A stretch of DNA of 64,000 nt from Margaritifera margaritifera (GCA_029931535.1 JAQPZY010001332.1:310001-374000), one strand, 5' to 3'; shown: positions 1 through 11,810, numbered from the stretch's first letter. Notes: generated by a model from the letters alone, not told the origin. Translations and numbers: made by a program.

Positions 1-43
1 GAATAAACAAATAGTATATGTATGTAAAAAAAATATCTCCGCA

Positions 44-44
<1 letters not shown>

Positions 45-139
<95 letters not shown>
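45..139. repeat. (AT)n microsatellite
   Basis: An uninterrupted TA dinucleotide run of about 95 bases. The next ~290 bases, up to the inverted repeat at 433, show no coding signal. Confidence 0.97.
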
Positions 140-140
<1 letters not shown>

Positions 141-432
141 GAAAGAAAGCGAGTTGTGTGGTGTTGGAGAATGTCAAATGTTTCCTAGTTATGATCCGGG
201 GCTAAGGGACATGTTAGTAGGGATAAAGCTGGGGCCAATGTCAGTTACTTATCTAAATTTGTCTACAAGTGCATATGTGGTTGTTTGATGGAAATCTCAG
301 TAGTGTCCAAGTTTTGACCTAAAAGGCCTATGTAGGCCCCTGGGGACATGATCCAGGGGATCTCATTCCAAACTCCATCTGATATGTGTTGACGCTTGAA
401 TCACATACGAATATTCAGACATGTAAGACTGG

Positions 433-470
433 TAGTTCTACAATGTAAGACGCGCACCCTGATATTTATG
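433..470 (+). repeat. Left terminal inverted repeat of the DUF6589 element
   Basis: Matches the reverse complement of 3975-4012 at 36 of 38 positions; the two mismatches are transitions. Confidence 0.8.
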
Positions 471-489
471 TCTTCTTTATGCAAGGGCC

Positions 490-2418
490 CCTAGAAAGGC
501 TAATTTCCTGCAGAAAATATTCTGTTTACAATTTGGGCAGGGTGGTTTGAAAACAGAAACTATAAGACAGATGGCACGCACGGGTATTTGTCTGGGATAC
601 AAAGGGACATTGAGCGCAGTTGACAGAATCAGGAACGAATTTGATGAAGCGGCAGTAAAATGCAAAAGTACAATTTAAAACCAACTTTCAGGCAACCAGA
701 AATTATTTTAAACACAGAGGAAGATTTTGATGTATCCGTGGCTACGTCAGTGACGATTCCAAACATAGATGAAGAGATAAACCCACCCTCAGACACTGAT
801 AAAGTGATTCGGAAGTATGGATAGCGAAGGGGAGGAGGAGGAGAGGGAGGAAGAGAAGGAAAAAGAAGAGGAAGACGAAGACAACGATGATTTCGATTGA
901 TTAGACCTAACGGAGAATCAGGGAGGTGTAAATAAGGAAGCAGAAGATACAACTGAAGAGGAAGACCCATCAGAGGATGCCAGAGAAGGTACATCAATTG
1001 AATGGAACGATGAGCTACATACTGGATTTACAGAATGTTGGGACAACGTCGGTAAAAAGGGATCAACAAGACATCCGACCCTCAGATACACCCAACACTT
1101 ACATTAATATGACGCTTGCATACATAGCTGTAAACCATGTGCCAGCTACCCATCTCGACTGGAAATCAAGAGCCAACGCCTCGGATTTGGACGTGCAATC
1201 TTTCCTGCCGAAGGACGAAGACTTAAATGAGTTAAGAGAAAGAATTATAGTAATGGTTGAGAGAATCATCATGCACCATCTGGACTGGTTCAGACAGCAC
1301 GTCAGCGATTGTTCTATTCCACATTTGTCCATGAGCATTCAAAGGAATCAAGTCAACGAAGTGTCATGATAAATCTGGGCGCTTTTCAAGAAGATCCATC
1401 ATATACCCAGGGTGCGACAGCGATTTATGAACATTTACAGAAATATGTACTGTCTGTAGATGGCAAGCCATATTCAACAATAGTTTATGGCGATGGCCTT
1501 AGTTGCGAGCGTGGCAATGACGCATACCGGACACGAACCAACGGATTTGATCCATGGGAGCGCTTAGAAGGACTTGAACCTTCACCACAAGAGTTTCAGA
1601 AAGAAATGCTACTTTTACAAGATCACTATGACGAATTTTTCAAGGGCGCAAGCGCAACAGACAGAGGGACTCGCTCATTTGAAGAACATTCTTAATTTCG
1701 GTCAAGTTAAGGCTGGTGTAAGTGAAAACTTTTGCCATGCCTGGGAATTGATGTGTCTTATAACTGAAGGGTTGGTCTTGCTCCTTGCCATGGATCAGTT
1801 GTGTATGCAGGACAAACACAGTCAATCGAAGATGCTGATTTTTATGAAAGGAAACATTACTTAGAAAAGTCAGGGACAGCATAGTACGCAAGGCTTGGCA
1901 TAACTTGGACACAGAAGCACTCCTGAAACTAGATGAAAATGCCTAAGTGGGATTTTGCTGTGACGAAGAGAAGGATGATGACTTTATTGAATGTGAAATC
2001 AGAGGAAAAATGGGGAGTGGTTTCACTACTTATGTGTAGGAGTTAATTGGAATAATATACCCACGGAATGGTATTGCAGTGAACACTGCAGGCAACAAAG
2101 CTAACGACCTGTCCAACATTCCAACATTACCCTTACTGTTCATGCCAAACCGATCTTGGTGCTGACGAGCCAATGATAGGATGTAATGCTGAAAAGAAAT
2201 GTTTGGGTAAAGAATGGTACCATCTTGTTTGTCTTGGAATGACTGTAGACGAAGTGCCAAAAGGGAAGTGGTACTGCTCGTATTGCAAAGGAAAACAGCC
2301 CAAGAGCAAGGAAAAGCATATGGGCAAACAAGGATGGATAAAGGGAAAGAGGATTTCAAAGAATGAGGAAGATGATCTACCGGAGGAATACCACGTGTAC
2401 AATTACTTGCCTCTATAA
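490..2418 (+). pseudogene. DUF6589-type protein with C-terminal PHD finger, broken
   Basis: The reading frame is recognisable in pieces across several stops and frameshifts. An N-terminal piece (about 490-650) contains MARTGICLGYKGTLSAVDRI. An acidic Glu/Asp-rich linker follows (about 820-900), then a short motif WDNVGKK (about 1036-1060). The best-preserved block (1309-1695) includes VYGDGLSCERGNDAYRTR and WERLEGLEPSPQEFQKEM, which I recognise from the DUF6589 family that is multi-copy in mollusc and cnidarian genomes. The last block (about 2130-2418) is a PHD zinc finger with spacing C-x-C, C, C, H, C and a final WYCSYC, followed by a Lys-rich tail. PHD fingers usually read histone H3 tails; DUF6589 function is not established. 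At least four in-frame stops or shifts make it non-functional here. Confidence 0.75.
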
Positions 2419-2514
2419 ACAATCTGCATCAGTCCTTGAAATAAAGATAGTGAAAAACAGAAAAGAAAGAATTAGTTACTATTTGTCTTTTTACTGCATA
2501 GGAACACAAGTAAT

Positions 2515-2690
2515 TTCTTTACCGCCAAGGCAAGTGGAATAAAGTGTCTTGCCCAAGGACGCTCCTCGGCTGCCGACCCAGGCTGATACATTGGCACGAT
2601 TCCAACCAGCACCCTTTCGATCGTGAGTCTGGCACGCTAACCACTGTGCCACTGCAGTTCGTACACCCATTAGTCGCTTCTTTCGATACG
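2515..2690 (-). mobile_element. tRNA-derived SINE
   Basis: Read on the minus strand it has a pol III A box (TGGCACAGTGGTTAGCG, 2635-2651) and a B-box-like GGTTGGAATCG (about 2597-2608). A conserved core CCTTGGGCAAGACACTTTA follows at about 2541-2562. The core is shared with the elements at 4405 and 8735. It is nested in the DUF6589 element, so it inserted later. Confidence 0.75.
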
Positions 2691-3974
2691 CGGGAGGGCG
2701 CATGAGGCATACTGTATATCTCCATGAAAGAACAAAAAGACAAAGAATTAAATTAAACATGCTTCGCCAACAATAATTGAAAAAAAAAATGCAGATTTGC
2801 AACGCACTGATTTGGCAGACAACGTCACAATCCATACAGTATGCAAAACAACTGTGTAATTGGGACCTTAAACGACATGAGTTGATTCAGCAGCCTTAAG
2901 AGCATCATTCTCAAAGATCTAAGCAGCTAGTGTGCAATTAACAGCAACAGTATGGATGGGTTGCTACGCATTGCTGCCACTCAAAACTCAGCCCCTTTAC
3001 AGCACAACTCAACTCCTTCCCAACTTCCACCTGGTAGGACAATACAAAACTCCACCCACACCGCAGAATGGATAAAAGATAGGGCCTAAGTCTTATGGTC
3101 ATGAGAATGATGACCTTCTACATGGAAGAAATTAAACTTCCAAGGAGCACTTCCTATTTCTGAGGTGCAACGTCCCTTACCCACAAATAGAGAAGAAGAA
3201 AACCTTGAGGCCTCGGTCTTCATAAAGCTGCAAGATTTACACAGATTAAAATAAGCCAAGTCCGGTATACACACTGTAACGTTCAACTGAGTGAATGAGG
3301 ACCAACGACAGACTATAGAACATAGTTTAAACCAGTATACTGTTTATATGAAGAGATATTATAAGACCAGGTCAACATCCTCACAGCACACCAGGCGTCA
3401 TTCCTTTGAATGCAGCCCTACTGCAAAGCAAAAATTGCGTTCAGTTAAACGACAGTCCAAATCCAAACGAAAATCTGATGTATCTACGTTGGAATCGTTA
3501 TCAGACTTTGCCCACACAAATTATGTTACCAAACCTAAAATAGTCTCATCAGCTATAACTCACCATAGTGAAGAAGAGTGCCTGGAGAGAGAGAGAGAGA
3601 GAGAGAGATAGCGCCATAAATGTACATCGAAGCGGGTTCATGATTTATGAGAGAGAGAGAGAGAGAAACCAATTGAGACTAAGTATTTTCCTTCGTGAAG
3701 ACTGCAAACTTTATTTACACCAGTCTGGTGCCACGGTAGCTGCATAATGCCGCCATGTGCAAGGTTCCGGTTGCCTATACCTAAAAGGATCAACACTAGA
3801 TGTACCGTCCGAGAGTACGTATTTCCCATTTGGGAAAATAATACCTCAAACTCAGCGAAATAGCGACCACCCCCCTCCCCCCCCCCCCCCGGCCACTAGT
3901 TCGCCTGTCAGTTGACAGGGGATCGCGCTACACAACGCCGTTTATGTAAGTAGTAAGACGTAGCAGCCCCACAT
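2691..3974 (+). other. 3' non-coding part of the DUF6589 element
   Basis: No recognisable protein. An open frame at 3291-3611 encodes a basic, Ser/Lys/Arg-rich stretch ending in a GA-repeat (ERERER), which I do not recognise and regard as probably non-coding. GA runs lie at 3583-3609 and 3649-3665, and a C-rich homopolymer run at 3869-3890. Confidence 0.4.
3583..3665. repeat. (GA)n runs
   Basis: Two AG dinucleotide runs (about 27 and 17 bases) separated by about 40 bases. Confidence 0.9.
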
Positions 3975-4012
3975 CATAAATATCAGGGTGCGCATCTTAC
4001 ATTGTAGGACTA
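3975..4012 (-). repeat. Right terminal inverted repeat of the DUF6589 element
   Basis: Reverse complement of 433-470 at 36 of 38 positions. Confidence 0.8.
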
Positions 4013-4404
4013 ATCATATCCCAAAGTTGGAAGCCTCTAATTGAACCGTGTTAGAGAAACTGTACAATACACACTCTCTGACTTTTCTTTGCAAACAGCG
4101 GTTAGAAAAATGATTTTCTGATGTTCCCTTTTATAGCATGAGATGATTAGTATTGGGTGTCTTTGTAGAGGATGCCACATCCTCTTTTTTAGATTTGGTT
4201 GACTACAATCGGAATACCACTTGGATATCTCCTATGGACCCGAAAATAACCTCGGGCAGTGCATGTCCACCATATTCAGAACTATTTCCAGGAAAGATAA
4301 CTCTATCATACCTGATGTTACAGTAAACAAATATGGCCACTCCTATTGCAGTAGGCACCCTTACTTCCTGCAAACGTTTAATATCGACAAGCACTATCCG
4401 AGTC

Positions 4405-4590
4405 TCGCGGTAGCTCAGTCAGTAGAACATCAGATTCGTAATCCAAGGGTCGCGGGTTCGAAACCTGCACAGGCCAACCCGGGTCACCTGCCTCGGTGTG
4501 TCTTTGGGAAAGGCTCCCATTTCCTGGGCATGATATAGACAATAATGTGTTGAAAGTGACATTGAAACAAACAAAAAATTTTTAAAAATT
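4405..4590 (+). mobile_element. tRNA-derived SINE
   Basis: The head resembles a tRNA: A box TAGCTCAGTCAGTAGAACA, B box GGTTCGAAACC with a good T-arm. The acceptor arms do not pair and no discriminator/CCA context is present. The body has GTGTCTTTGGGAAAGGC, a variant of the core seen in the other SINEs, and the tail is A-rich with AAACAAACAAA. It is a retroposon, not a working tRNA gene. Confidence 0.7.
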
Positions 4591-5479
4591 CTTTCAGCTT
4601 TACGGTCCAATCAGGTTTATTAAATACAGGCATTTTTTGTGTGTGGCTGTTTTAATTTCTTGAAGTAAAGGCTACTTCCTTATTGGACTGTCTTTTGTGT
4701 CTTTTTGCAACACAGGTTGACAATAATAGAAAGAATAGTGTACCCAGCAAGCGCAATATGAATTTACAATATATAATATGCTATTCAATAAGAATGTACA
4801 ATCAAGTTCAAAAGTCGCTCTCTGGAAACAAGCAGTTATCTTGAAAAAAGCCTTTTGTTTGGAGCGTCTTCTTGAGCAGCATTAAAACAATGGGTCTCGT
4901 TTCTTAATTGTATTGAACAAGCAGCAGAAATTACAGTTGCTAAATCCTCAAATTCGGCCTTTCCCATTAATACTGAACTCTGTTCTTCATATCATTCGAT
5001 GTCTGTGACAGATGGCATTTTCCATCTACAGACCCTTCCTTCATAATACTTTACTCCCCAATTCAAATAATAAATGTTACTCCGGAATTGGAAGTCTACT
5101 AAAGTTCATGGCAGAGGGTCAAGTTTTCTAGCAATTACTATTATGGTGTTCTAATTACATCTGAAAATGCCTCCGTGTCACCATTTCTTACCTAATAATT
5201 CTGAAGTAAAATTACACTTTCAAGGTTTTTATGGCGTCTAAAGTGACAGACACTTTATAGCATAAAGACAAATATTTCTTCAAAATGAATAAGAAAAGTG
5301 AGACAGCACATTACTTTAACTTTGGAAAAAAAAATATCCATTAGATGATATCATCAATAATATTTCCGAATCTTTCTGATACACAATGCAAGAAAAGTAA
5401 CATAATCTTTCATCGTGTATGAAATGATGTCAGAGAGCATATATAATATTCTTCAATAGTATTCATTTGTTTTCAGAAT
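4591..5479. other. No recognisable feature
   Basis: AT-rich sequence with frequent stops in all frames; I see no gene or clear repeat. Confidence 0.5.
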
Positions 5480-6135
5480 CCTAACTGACCTCAGTAAAGG
5501 TAAGCGCTTTTACAAATATGTTTCTCAAATATTTTCCCTCTATTTCACATTACTGCAGGAGTCCTGCAGGGATCTGTATTAAGCCTATTATTATTGATTT
5601 TCTACATCAACGACATCAGTGATGATCTTTTAACCACGACAAGACTCTTCGCAGACAATAGAAGACGATAGCTAATTATCACATGCATCTAAGAACACAT
5701 CTGAAAAAGAATATATACTAAATACAGATTACATACCATCAACATTTGGTTAAAACAATGGCTGGTAGATTTCAATCCTACTGAAATGGAAGCACTGTTA
5801 GTTTTTCTTTCCTAAACTAAAATTTAAAAATAGATCTCACCTTTCATCAACAATCATAAACACTTTGGAGTTACTTTTAGTACCCCAGGCAATTGGGCAA
5901 AAAATAACAATGACTCAAAAATAATCAATATGTTTCAAACATTTAAATACGATTTCAATAGAAAACTGTTGAGAGAATATATTTCACTTATATTCAATCT
6001 TTACTGGAATATACCAATGCTGTCTGGAATGGCTGTACGGTTGAAGAGGTTCTCAAATTTGAACAAATTGCAACTTGAAGCAGGAGAACTTTTACTGGTC
6101 TAACGAAAATTGCATCCGCTGAAAAGAAAAAAAGA

Positions 6136-6205
<70 letters not shown>

Positions 6206-6470
6206 TAGTGGGGAAGAGACTTAGCTACATTAGCAGACCGGCGTAAATTTCACAAGCTTTGCTACTGTCGTAAATTGAATATGGTGTTTCTCCCTCATAT
6301 CTTTCTGAACTATTGCTGCCATTGGTTGATGAATCAAACAGATACAATCTCAGAAGTAGTAATACCTTCATGCAAATGAAGCCTCGTCTAAAAATAAATT
6401 CGAATTCACATGTTTAAAACTATACCGTCCATAGTTGGAATAATCTCCCAATTCAATAAAGTAAAACGGG
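5480..6470 (+). pseudogene. L2/CR1-like non-LTR retrotransposon, reverse transcriptase 3' relic
   Basis: Translated pieces follow the order of a non-LTR RT C-terminal half. At about 5555-5660 a GVLQGSVL motif is followed by FYINDIS and LFADN, the decayed counterpart of the catalytic box. A thumb-like stretch lies at about 5750-6080. After the microsatellite (6203-6460) comes a segment matching the usual C-terminal pattern of a Leu/Pro-rich stretch followed by a basic SxxxxFxxxxxxxWNN-like end. Many stops and frameshifts; the 5' part is missing. An (AT)n run has expanded inside it. Family assignment within L2/CR1/Daphne is tentative. Confidence 0.7.
6139..6202. repeat. (AT)n microsatellite
   Basis: About 32 AT units interrupting the RT relic. 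Confidence 0.97.
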
Positions 6471-6758
6471 CGGATACGGGGATGCAGAAAAAACCGGAAG
6501 GTTTCCTATAGTAGATTTTCTTTACAGGTAGATGGTTACAATTATGTCCTGGAAAAGCTTAAAATGCAAGAGCTTGCGGACGCTTTGATCCCTGGGCTCC
6601 AGCCAGAAATTCCACCCCACAGACCCCTTGCCTACTTGTCAATGTCCTCCCCCGCCCCTAAATTATAATTCTGGATTTTCACCGGGAAGAAGCAAATTGT
6701 GCAATACTTAAAAGTAAAATTGAGGTTAAGACCATTAACGTTCCTTCCTATTATGGAC

Positions 6759-8018
6759 CAGGGCTGAGCAAATCCCATAGCCCGACATCCCGGACTATTC
6801 ATTTTCCAAGTCGGGCAGGTACAATTTTCCAAGTCTCTAGTCCGGGACAAGTGCTTTTTTTCCTATTTTAAAGAAGTCGGGCAAGTCCTTATTTTCGTGC
6901 TTTAATCGCTGTATCTATCTTTATTTGGCCATCCATGCCCTCCGGGCGTACTGAATACTTTATTTTACCCCTCTCCATGTATACATTTACATCCTGTGTA
7001 ACACCTAAAAGTGGTCAGTAATAACTGTCGCGTATGCGCATGTTCTGTTACCGCTTGACTGCATATTGGGCTTAAGCGACCAAATTATTGGCCAATCAAA
7101 ATACATCAACCAAAACAAAGTTGGTATGATTAATTAGCAGTGTTTTAAGCATTTTTGCTGAATTGTGTTTACTCAAACCAGACCCTCAGGAGCGGCTCAC
7201 TCTGATAATAAAGCTAGTCAGTGTAATTAAATTAAGGAATGGTACTTTACCGACATCAGTTTTGGTTTCTTTATGAACTGATTAAATTACAGTAATGATT
7301 CTTTATTTTTTAATTGATTATACAGAGGATTAACTTCCATGTGCGATATTGCATTTGAAGCGAAACAATTAAGAAAGTTAATGAGCTGTCTCTGTTCCTA
7401 TTTTAAAAGAGAAAATGTACGTTATGATCACTTTAGAAATAGTTGTCCAGCAAGCTGATATTTACTCTGTGGATAAAATGAGTTTGCTAAATTATTTTCG
7501 CAAGGAAGGTAATAAGGATGATTCGGAGAAGGAACATTTTTTTTTTAAAGTGGAGGGATAAACAGTAAGACTGCTAATGACCGGTAGTTTGAGAATTCCT
7601 TAAACCAAGAGAGTTTACAAATTCTAATGAACATTTCAGCAAATGGACCAGAGCTTGAGGACTTTAACCTAGCCACAGCTATCAACTGCTGGCTCAGTGC
7701 TTGTGCAGGTGGCAGACATGTACATATACATTTTTTCAAATCCAGCAGCTAAAACATATATCCCTGAAGGAGCCAAATGTATATCAACCAATGTTTTTGA
7801 AAAATTAAATTCTTTTAAGAAATAATTATGTTGTATATTATTTTGTTTGTTCTTTCTATGGAAAAAGTGCATACGTCTCATCAAATCTTGGCACATGATT
7901 ACCATTCTGGGACAAGTGAAAAGTAAGATGGGACAAGGGAAAAGTGAGGTGGGACAAGTGCATTTTCTGAAACCACTTGTGCTGGACAAGTGGATGGAAA
8001 AAAATTTGCTCAGCCCTG
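6759..8018. mobile_element. hAT-like non-autonomous DNA transposon
   Basis: Begins CAGGGCTGAGCAAAT (6759-6773) and ends with its inverted counterpart ATTTGCTCAGCCCTG (8004-8018), a perfect 15-bp terminal inverted repeat of the CAGGG type typical of hAT elements. Subterminal motifs GGGACAAGTG and variants recur near the right end (about 7908-7990), and an inverted/related set (AAGTCGGGCA, CCGGGACAAGTGC) near the left end. An open stretch at about 7455-7555 containing DKMSLLNYFRKEGNKDD could be a remnant of a transposase N-terminus, but this is weak. An 8-bp target duplication is not evident. Confidence 0.7.
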
Positions 8019-8117
8019 TGTAGATAGGGAAAAAAATTAGGAATAAATGTAGTGATGTACAATATTGCACAAGAACCATGTCAGAGATAATCCTCTATGT
8101 GCATGTCGTGAAAACAT

Positions 8118-8123
<6 letters not shown>

Positions 8124-8188
<65 letters not shown>
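8124..8188. repeat. (AT)n microsatellite
   Basis: About 32 AT units. Confidence 0.97.
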
Positions 8189-8190
<2 letters not shown>

Positions 8191-8734
8191 TTGTTTTATG
8201 AGGCATTTGAGGGACTTATGGGGATTAACATTACCCCATAGGTTTACATGTGGCGACACTTGAGTAGTCTACAGGAAATCCTATGTTAAAATTGTTTATA
8301 GGTTTTACATGTATTTCTAAAAAGAAAACCCAAAAAACATTCAGGTACAGGCATGTGGCGCACCTACGACACTTTAGATCAGCTATAGCTTTGACTCTAG
8401 AAATTTAATAAACTTAGAACTGAAGTACAATCAGAAATTAGGGTTGTTTATCGTGACAAAACTTGATGAAATGGGATTGGCGGATGAGAAAATTGTACTT
8501 TCCTTATCACTGATATGAATCACCACCCCCACCCTCTAAATATAGCCCATTCTACATCTAGTTTGGATTTCAATATTAGGATAAGCTAACGAGATATGGT
8601 TGATACAAATTCAAAAATGTATAGCAAATGTAGTACAATACAGACTCGATATCAGTGAGGGTGTCTGGTACATACACACGGGTACTTGGGCTCAAGTATT
8701 AACTACTTTGTATTTGTGATAGAAATTATCTGTC
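8189..8734. other. No recognisable feature
   Basis: No gene or repeat recognised. Confidence 0.4.
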
Positions 8735-8935
8735 TGGATGGATCTGCGATGGGTAAGTTGTTAGCGTGACGGTCTGTCAATCAGAAAGGTAAATGTTTGA
8801 ATCATACCATCGGATCAGTACAGGTCGTCTACCACAGTATGTCCCTAGGCAAAGCACCTTACTATTTGGTGCATAGGCGCTAAATAACATTCATGTGTTG
8901 ATGTGCCGTAAACACCAAACCAAACCAAACAAATC
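8735..8935 (+). mobile_element. tRNA-derived SINE with CCAAA tail
   Basis: Diverged A-box-like GGTAAGTTGTTAGCGTG and B-box-like GTTTGAATCA at the head, a core TGTCCCTAGGCAAAGCACC at about 8840, and a tail of repeated CCAAA units (about 8912-8932). Same superfamily as the elements at 2515 and 4405, but more diverged. Confidence 0.65.
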
Positions 8936-10640
8936 TACCTGGACATGTTTACAACAGGAGTCTATTTATATAATGATAGGGGATATAGGTTCTGATCATG
9001 TAAATGAACAATTGTGTATTGTGTCAAGTGCAACTTATTAACACTGAACATATTATGCATCGTTGTCCCCCCCCCCCCCGCCCATTTCAAAACGGTGTTA
9101 TTACACGTGTGTAGTATGATGACATAAGAATACCTAATTTTAAATTGACATATCCGTATTTGAGTTCCCTGATGTACCAAAAGATTGATGTCTGATCATA
9201 CACTTCAGGACTAGATATAGTCAGAGATGAAGTGACAATATGTTTATGTCAATATTATTGTAAAAACAAGATGGTATGATCCAGCCTTGAGGGAAGCAGG
9301 CTGTATTATTTTGTTTTAAATTATGAATAATTCAGAAAATACAAATTATTGTAGATGTAAGACACTAGACACATCAACTATCCGTTTTGGTCACTACTAT
9401 ACACTTTCCAGTGATGATGAATTTTTCAGTAATTATTCACAGAATTATATCTCATGAGCACCACATAGATCTCATGACACATAGAGATTGTCAAAACGTA
9501 AATATTTATGTAAACAGAGCATGGAATCGTCCATAAAAATGAGTTAGACACATTTTCTGAATCCATATATATAGCTCATGGGAGATAAATCAGCAACCGC
9601 AAATACAACAGATCAAGTCCATCTTACATGTAAAACAGGAAACATGCTGATTATAAACAAATCAATAGAATGAATTTCAAATAATTTGTGAGAACATTAT
9701 TCTCGCTGTAGAGAAGTGACCGAAAAGAATAGTTAAGGCATCTCAAGTCTTACATCAACAATAATGTATAATTTCTAACTGAAAATTGGGTCACACAATT
9801 TTGTACTTACAATATTATTTACCTAAAGTATATGGCAAATGCATTTCAGTCGACCTATAATGTCAAATTTATATGTCAACCTGCACTCTTTCAGTCGCTG
9901 TTCCTGCACACTAAGAACTGAGCCACTGCGGCTCCTACCTGTAGCATCCGCCTCCTACAATGGTTCACCCCATTTACAAATTTTTTTTTAACTTTAGTAG
10001 TGTACTGACTTGTTAGTATAATAACGTTCAAGTGATGCAAAATGGCTTCTTTAGTACCTGCAACATTTTCACGGGCTGTTTGAGCACATGTCCACAAGTG
10101 AATCTTTTTTTAGGCAGAAGAGCTCCCCATCCATTTTTTTCTTAACGATTCCATGTTTTGTTGACATAAATATTTATGTTTTGACCGAATCCAGATGTTT
10201 CATTAGTTCTGTGGAAACCTACACCTGTGTACATTCCAACATGAACTCGTCAGGTTAGTTTATTTACCTTATTTTACCTGTGAGGACTTCCTGTATATAC
10301 GACCTTCACTCAAGCACCACCGTGCATGCAATTCAAATTAAAGATACTGGAGGGTACTTGGGGTGTATCTTTCAAAGCCACTTTTATAATAAACCGTGAG
10401 CAGCACAAACACCAGCGTATATAACACTTTTAAAGAAAGATTGTGGAGAAATTGTCAACTTTTTCAAACAATAAAAAGATTTTAAATTATAATTTCTTGT
10501 GTATTGATCACATATCATACTTTATTGATGCCCATTCTGAATAATAATAATTAAGGACACAAATCGTAATGATGATGTAAAACCTGCGCAGATAGGATTA
10601 TATTATATAATTGCATCAGTTTCTAGTGTAAAATGGTAAA
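8936..10640. other. Intergenic stretch with one partial SINE head
   Basis: No gene recognised. A C-run lies at 9067-9079. The last ~1 kb precedes the BTB gene and may hold its promoter, but no convincing element can be pointed out. Confidence 0.4.
9885..9965 (-). mobile_element. Partial tRNA-derived SINE head
   Basis: The minus strand reads GCCGCAGTGGCTCAGTTCTT, an A-box-like start, followed by a short piece; the core and tail are missing. Confidence 0.4.
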
Positions 10641-10649
10641 AAGTGTCAA

Positions 10650-11688
10650 ATGAGTGATAAAATCATGAGACACAAATTTTGTCATAATATTCTGACACAA
10701 ACAAGATCGTCACATTCTATGTTACCACCTGCAGTGCCAAAAACTGACGCTGAGCAGCCTAATGAGAACAGCGACGGTGATGGAAATTGCGATGGCTTCG
10801 ATTTTACTATGAAGTCTTGTTGGACTGACCTTCAACTGGAAGTAGAGGGTAAAATCCTATGGGTACCCAGATCTTTCTTGATCGTAGCATCACCTGTATT
10901 TCGATGGATGTTTGAATCAGACTTTAAGGACAAGAATCTTGATTTGTTACCTCTTCCTGGCAAGAAATATCAAGATGTCCTTACATTTCTACAGTGTGCA
11001 AATCTGGGAGCACTTGGACAGATAAAATGTAAGTCATGTAATTATGTTACAATGAAGGCAACTTTGAAAAGGATTTTACACCTAATAATGTTTGATGATA
11101 ACAATAGGCCTTTCAATGATTCTCTCTTTCAAACGCAATGCATTATTCATTGAATATTTAGCGCTATAAACCCATGTTGGCAACAAAAATATCATAGTGA
11201 TTAGTCTGCCTTATCAGAGAAAATTCAAACTTGTATCGGTAGAAATTGGAATGGAAACATCACACTGATTATTTCCCTTTATGATAAAATTTTAGATTTT
11301 AAGCATTACTGCATATTTTTCAGATGACAGCATACCTCAAGTGTTATCTTTAGCACATGAGTACCAGGTAAAACATCTTCTGAGAGAATGTAAAGATATC
11401 CTGCTGGCAGAACTGGGCTCCATACCTACAGGCAATTTCAACAGCACCTATAGGGATCCAGATACTACACCATACGTCTTTCAATACTGCAAAATATGTG
11501 CTATGGCTAGCAAATATGGACTCGCGGATTTGATAGAAGCATGTGTGAAAGCATTTTCCATTGTGAACTATAATTGGTACGAGGACTTACCCGACTTCTA
11601 TCAAATACCTATAGAAGTTCAGAATAAGATTCTTCGTGGTAGACTTAAAAGAACAGAGAATTCGCTAACGCGAAGCCAATATCACTAA
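10650..11688 (+). CDS. BTB/POZ domain protein, two exons
   Basis: Exon 1 is 10650-11028 and exon 2 is 11324-11688, with a phase-1 intron of 295 bp (donor GTAAGT, acceptor TTTTTCAG); the product is 247 residues. The start is the first ATG after an in-frame stop at 10629. Residues ~1-55 are low-complexity. From about residue 58 the sequence is a BTB fold: WTDLQLEVEGKILWVPRSFL, then ASPVFRWMFESDF, the strand-helix pattern by which BTB domains dimerise. Exon 2 gives IPQVLSLAHEYQVKHLLREC, the BTB C-terminal helices, then a helical region to the end. There is no MATH, Kelch or zinc-finger module, so it is a short BTB protein like the BTB-only relatives of BATH proteins, whose usual role is as Cullin-3 substrate adaptors (family knowledge, not shown here). 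No stops interrupt it, unlike the paralogue at 38616. AATAAA follows at 11805. Confidence 0.85.
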
Positions 11689-11804
11689 CTATTCAGTATC
11701 TTCCAGTTGTAGAAGATCATAGACATTCAATAATTTCCCGGGACTAAACAATACCGCACAGTAATAATATAAGTAATTCCACCTGCAAACACATAACTAC
11801 AGTG

Positions 11805-11810
11805 AATAAA
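11805..11810 (+). terminator. Candidate polyadenylation signal of the BTB gene
   Basis: AATAAA 117 nt after the stop codon. Confidence 0.45.

Larger units (their letters stand above)
433..4012 (+). mobile_element. Candidate DNA transposon carrying a DUF6589-PHD gene, bounded by 38-bp TIRs
   Basis: Two 38-nt segments, 433-470 and the reverse complement of 3975-4012, agree at 36 of 38 positions, each beginning TAGTYCTACAATGTAAGA. They enclose about 3.5 kb whose only recognisable coding content is a DUF6589-like gene with a C-terminal PHD finger on the + strand. The inverted arrangement around a multi-copy gene is what a cut-and-paste element would leave. No convincing target-site duplication is visible next to the repeats, so the exact termini are uncertain. 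A minus-strand SINE at 2515-2690 is nested inside. That DUF6589 acts as the transposase is inference. Confidence 0.6.

Noticed and set aside
977..1369. 130-residue + strand ORF
   Set aside because: It is an alternative frame over the DUF6589 pseudogene; the family match (WDNVGKK) is in another frame.
3291..3611. Basic 106-residue protein
   Set aside because: No known domain, ends in a GA microsatellite, and lies in the non-coding part of the DUF6589 element.
4405..4478. tRNA gene (Thr-like, CGT anticodon position)
   Set aside because: A and B boxes and T-arm are good, but the acceptor stem does not pair and the sequence continues into a SINE body; it is a retroposon head.
7669..8079. 136-residue minus-strand ORF
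   Set aside because: It overlaps the terminal repeats and subterminal motifs of the hAT-like element and has no recognisable domain; judged a chance frame.
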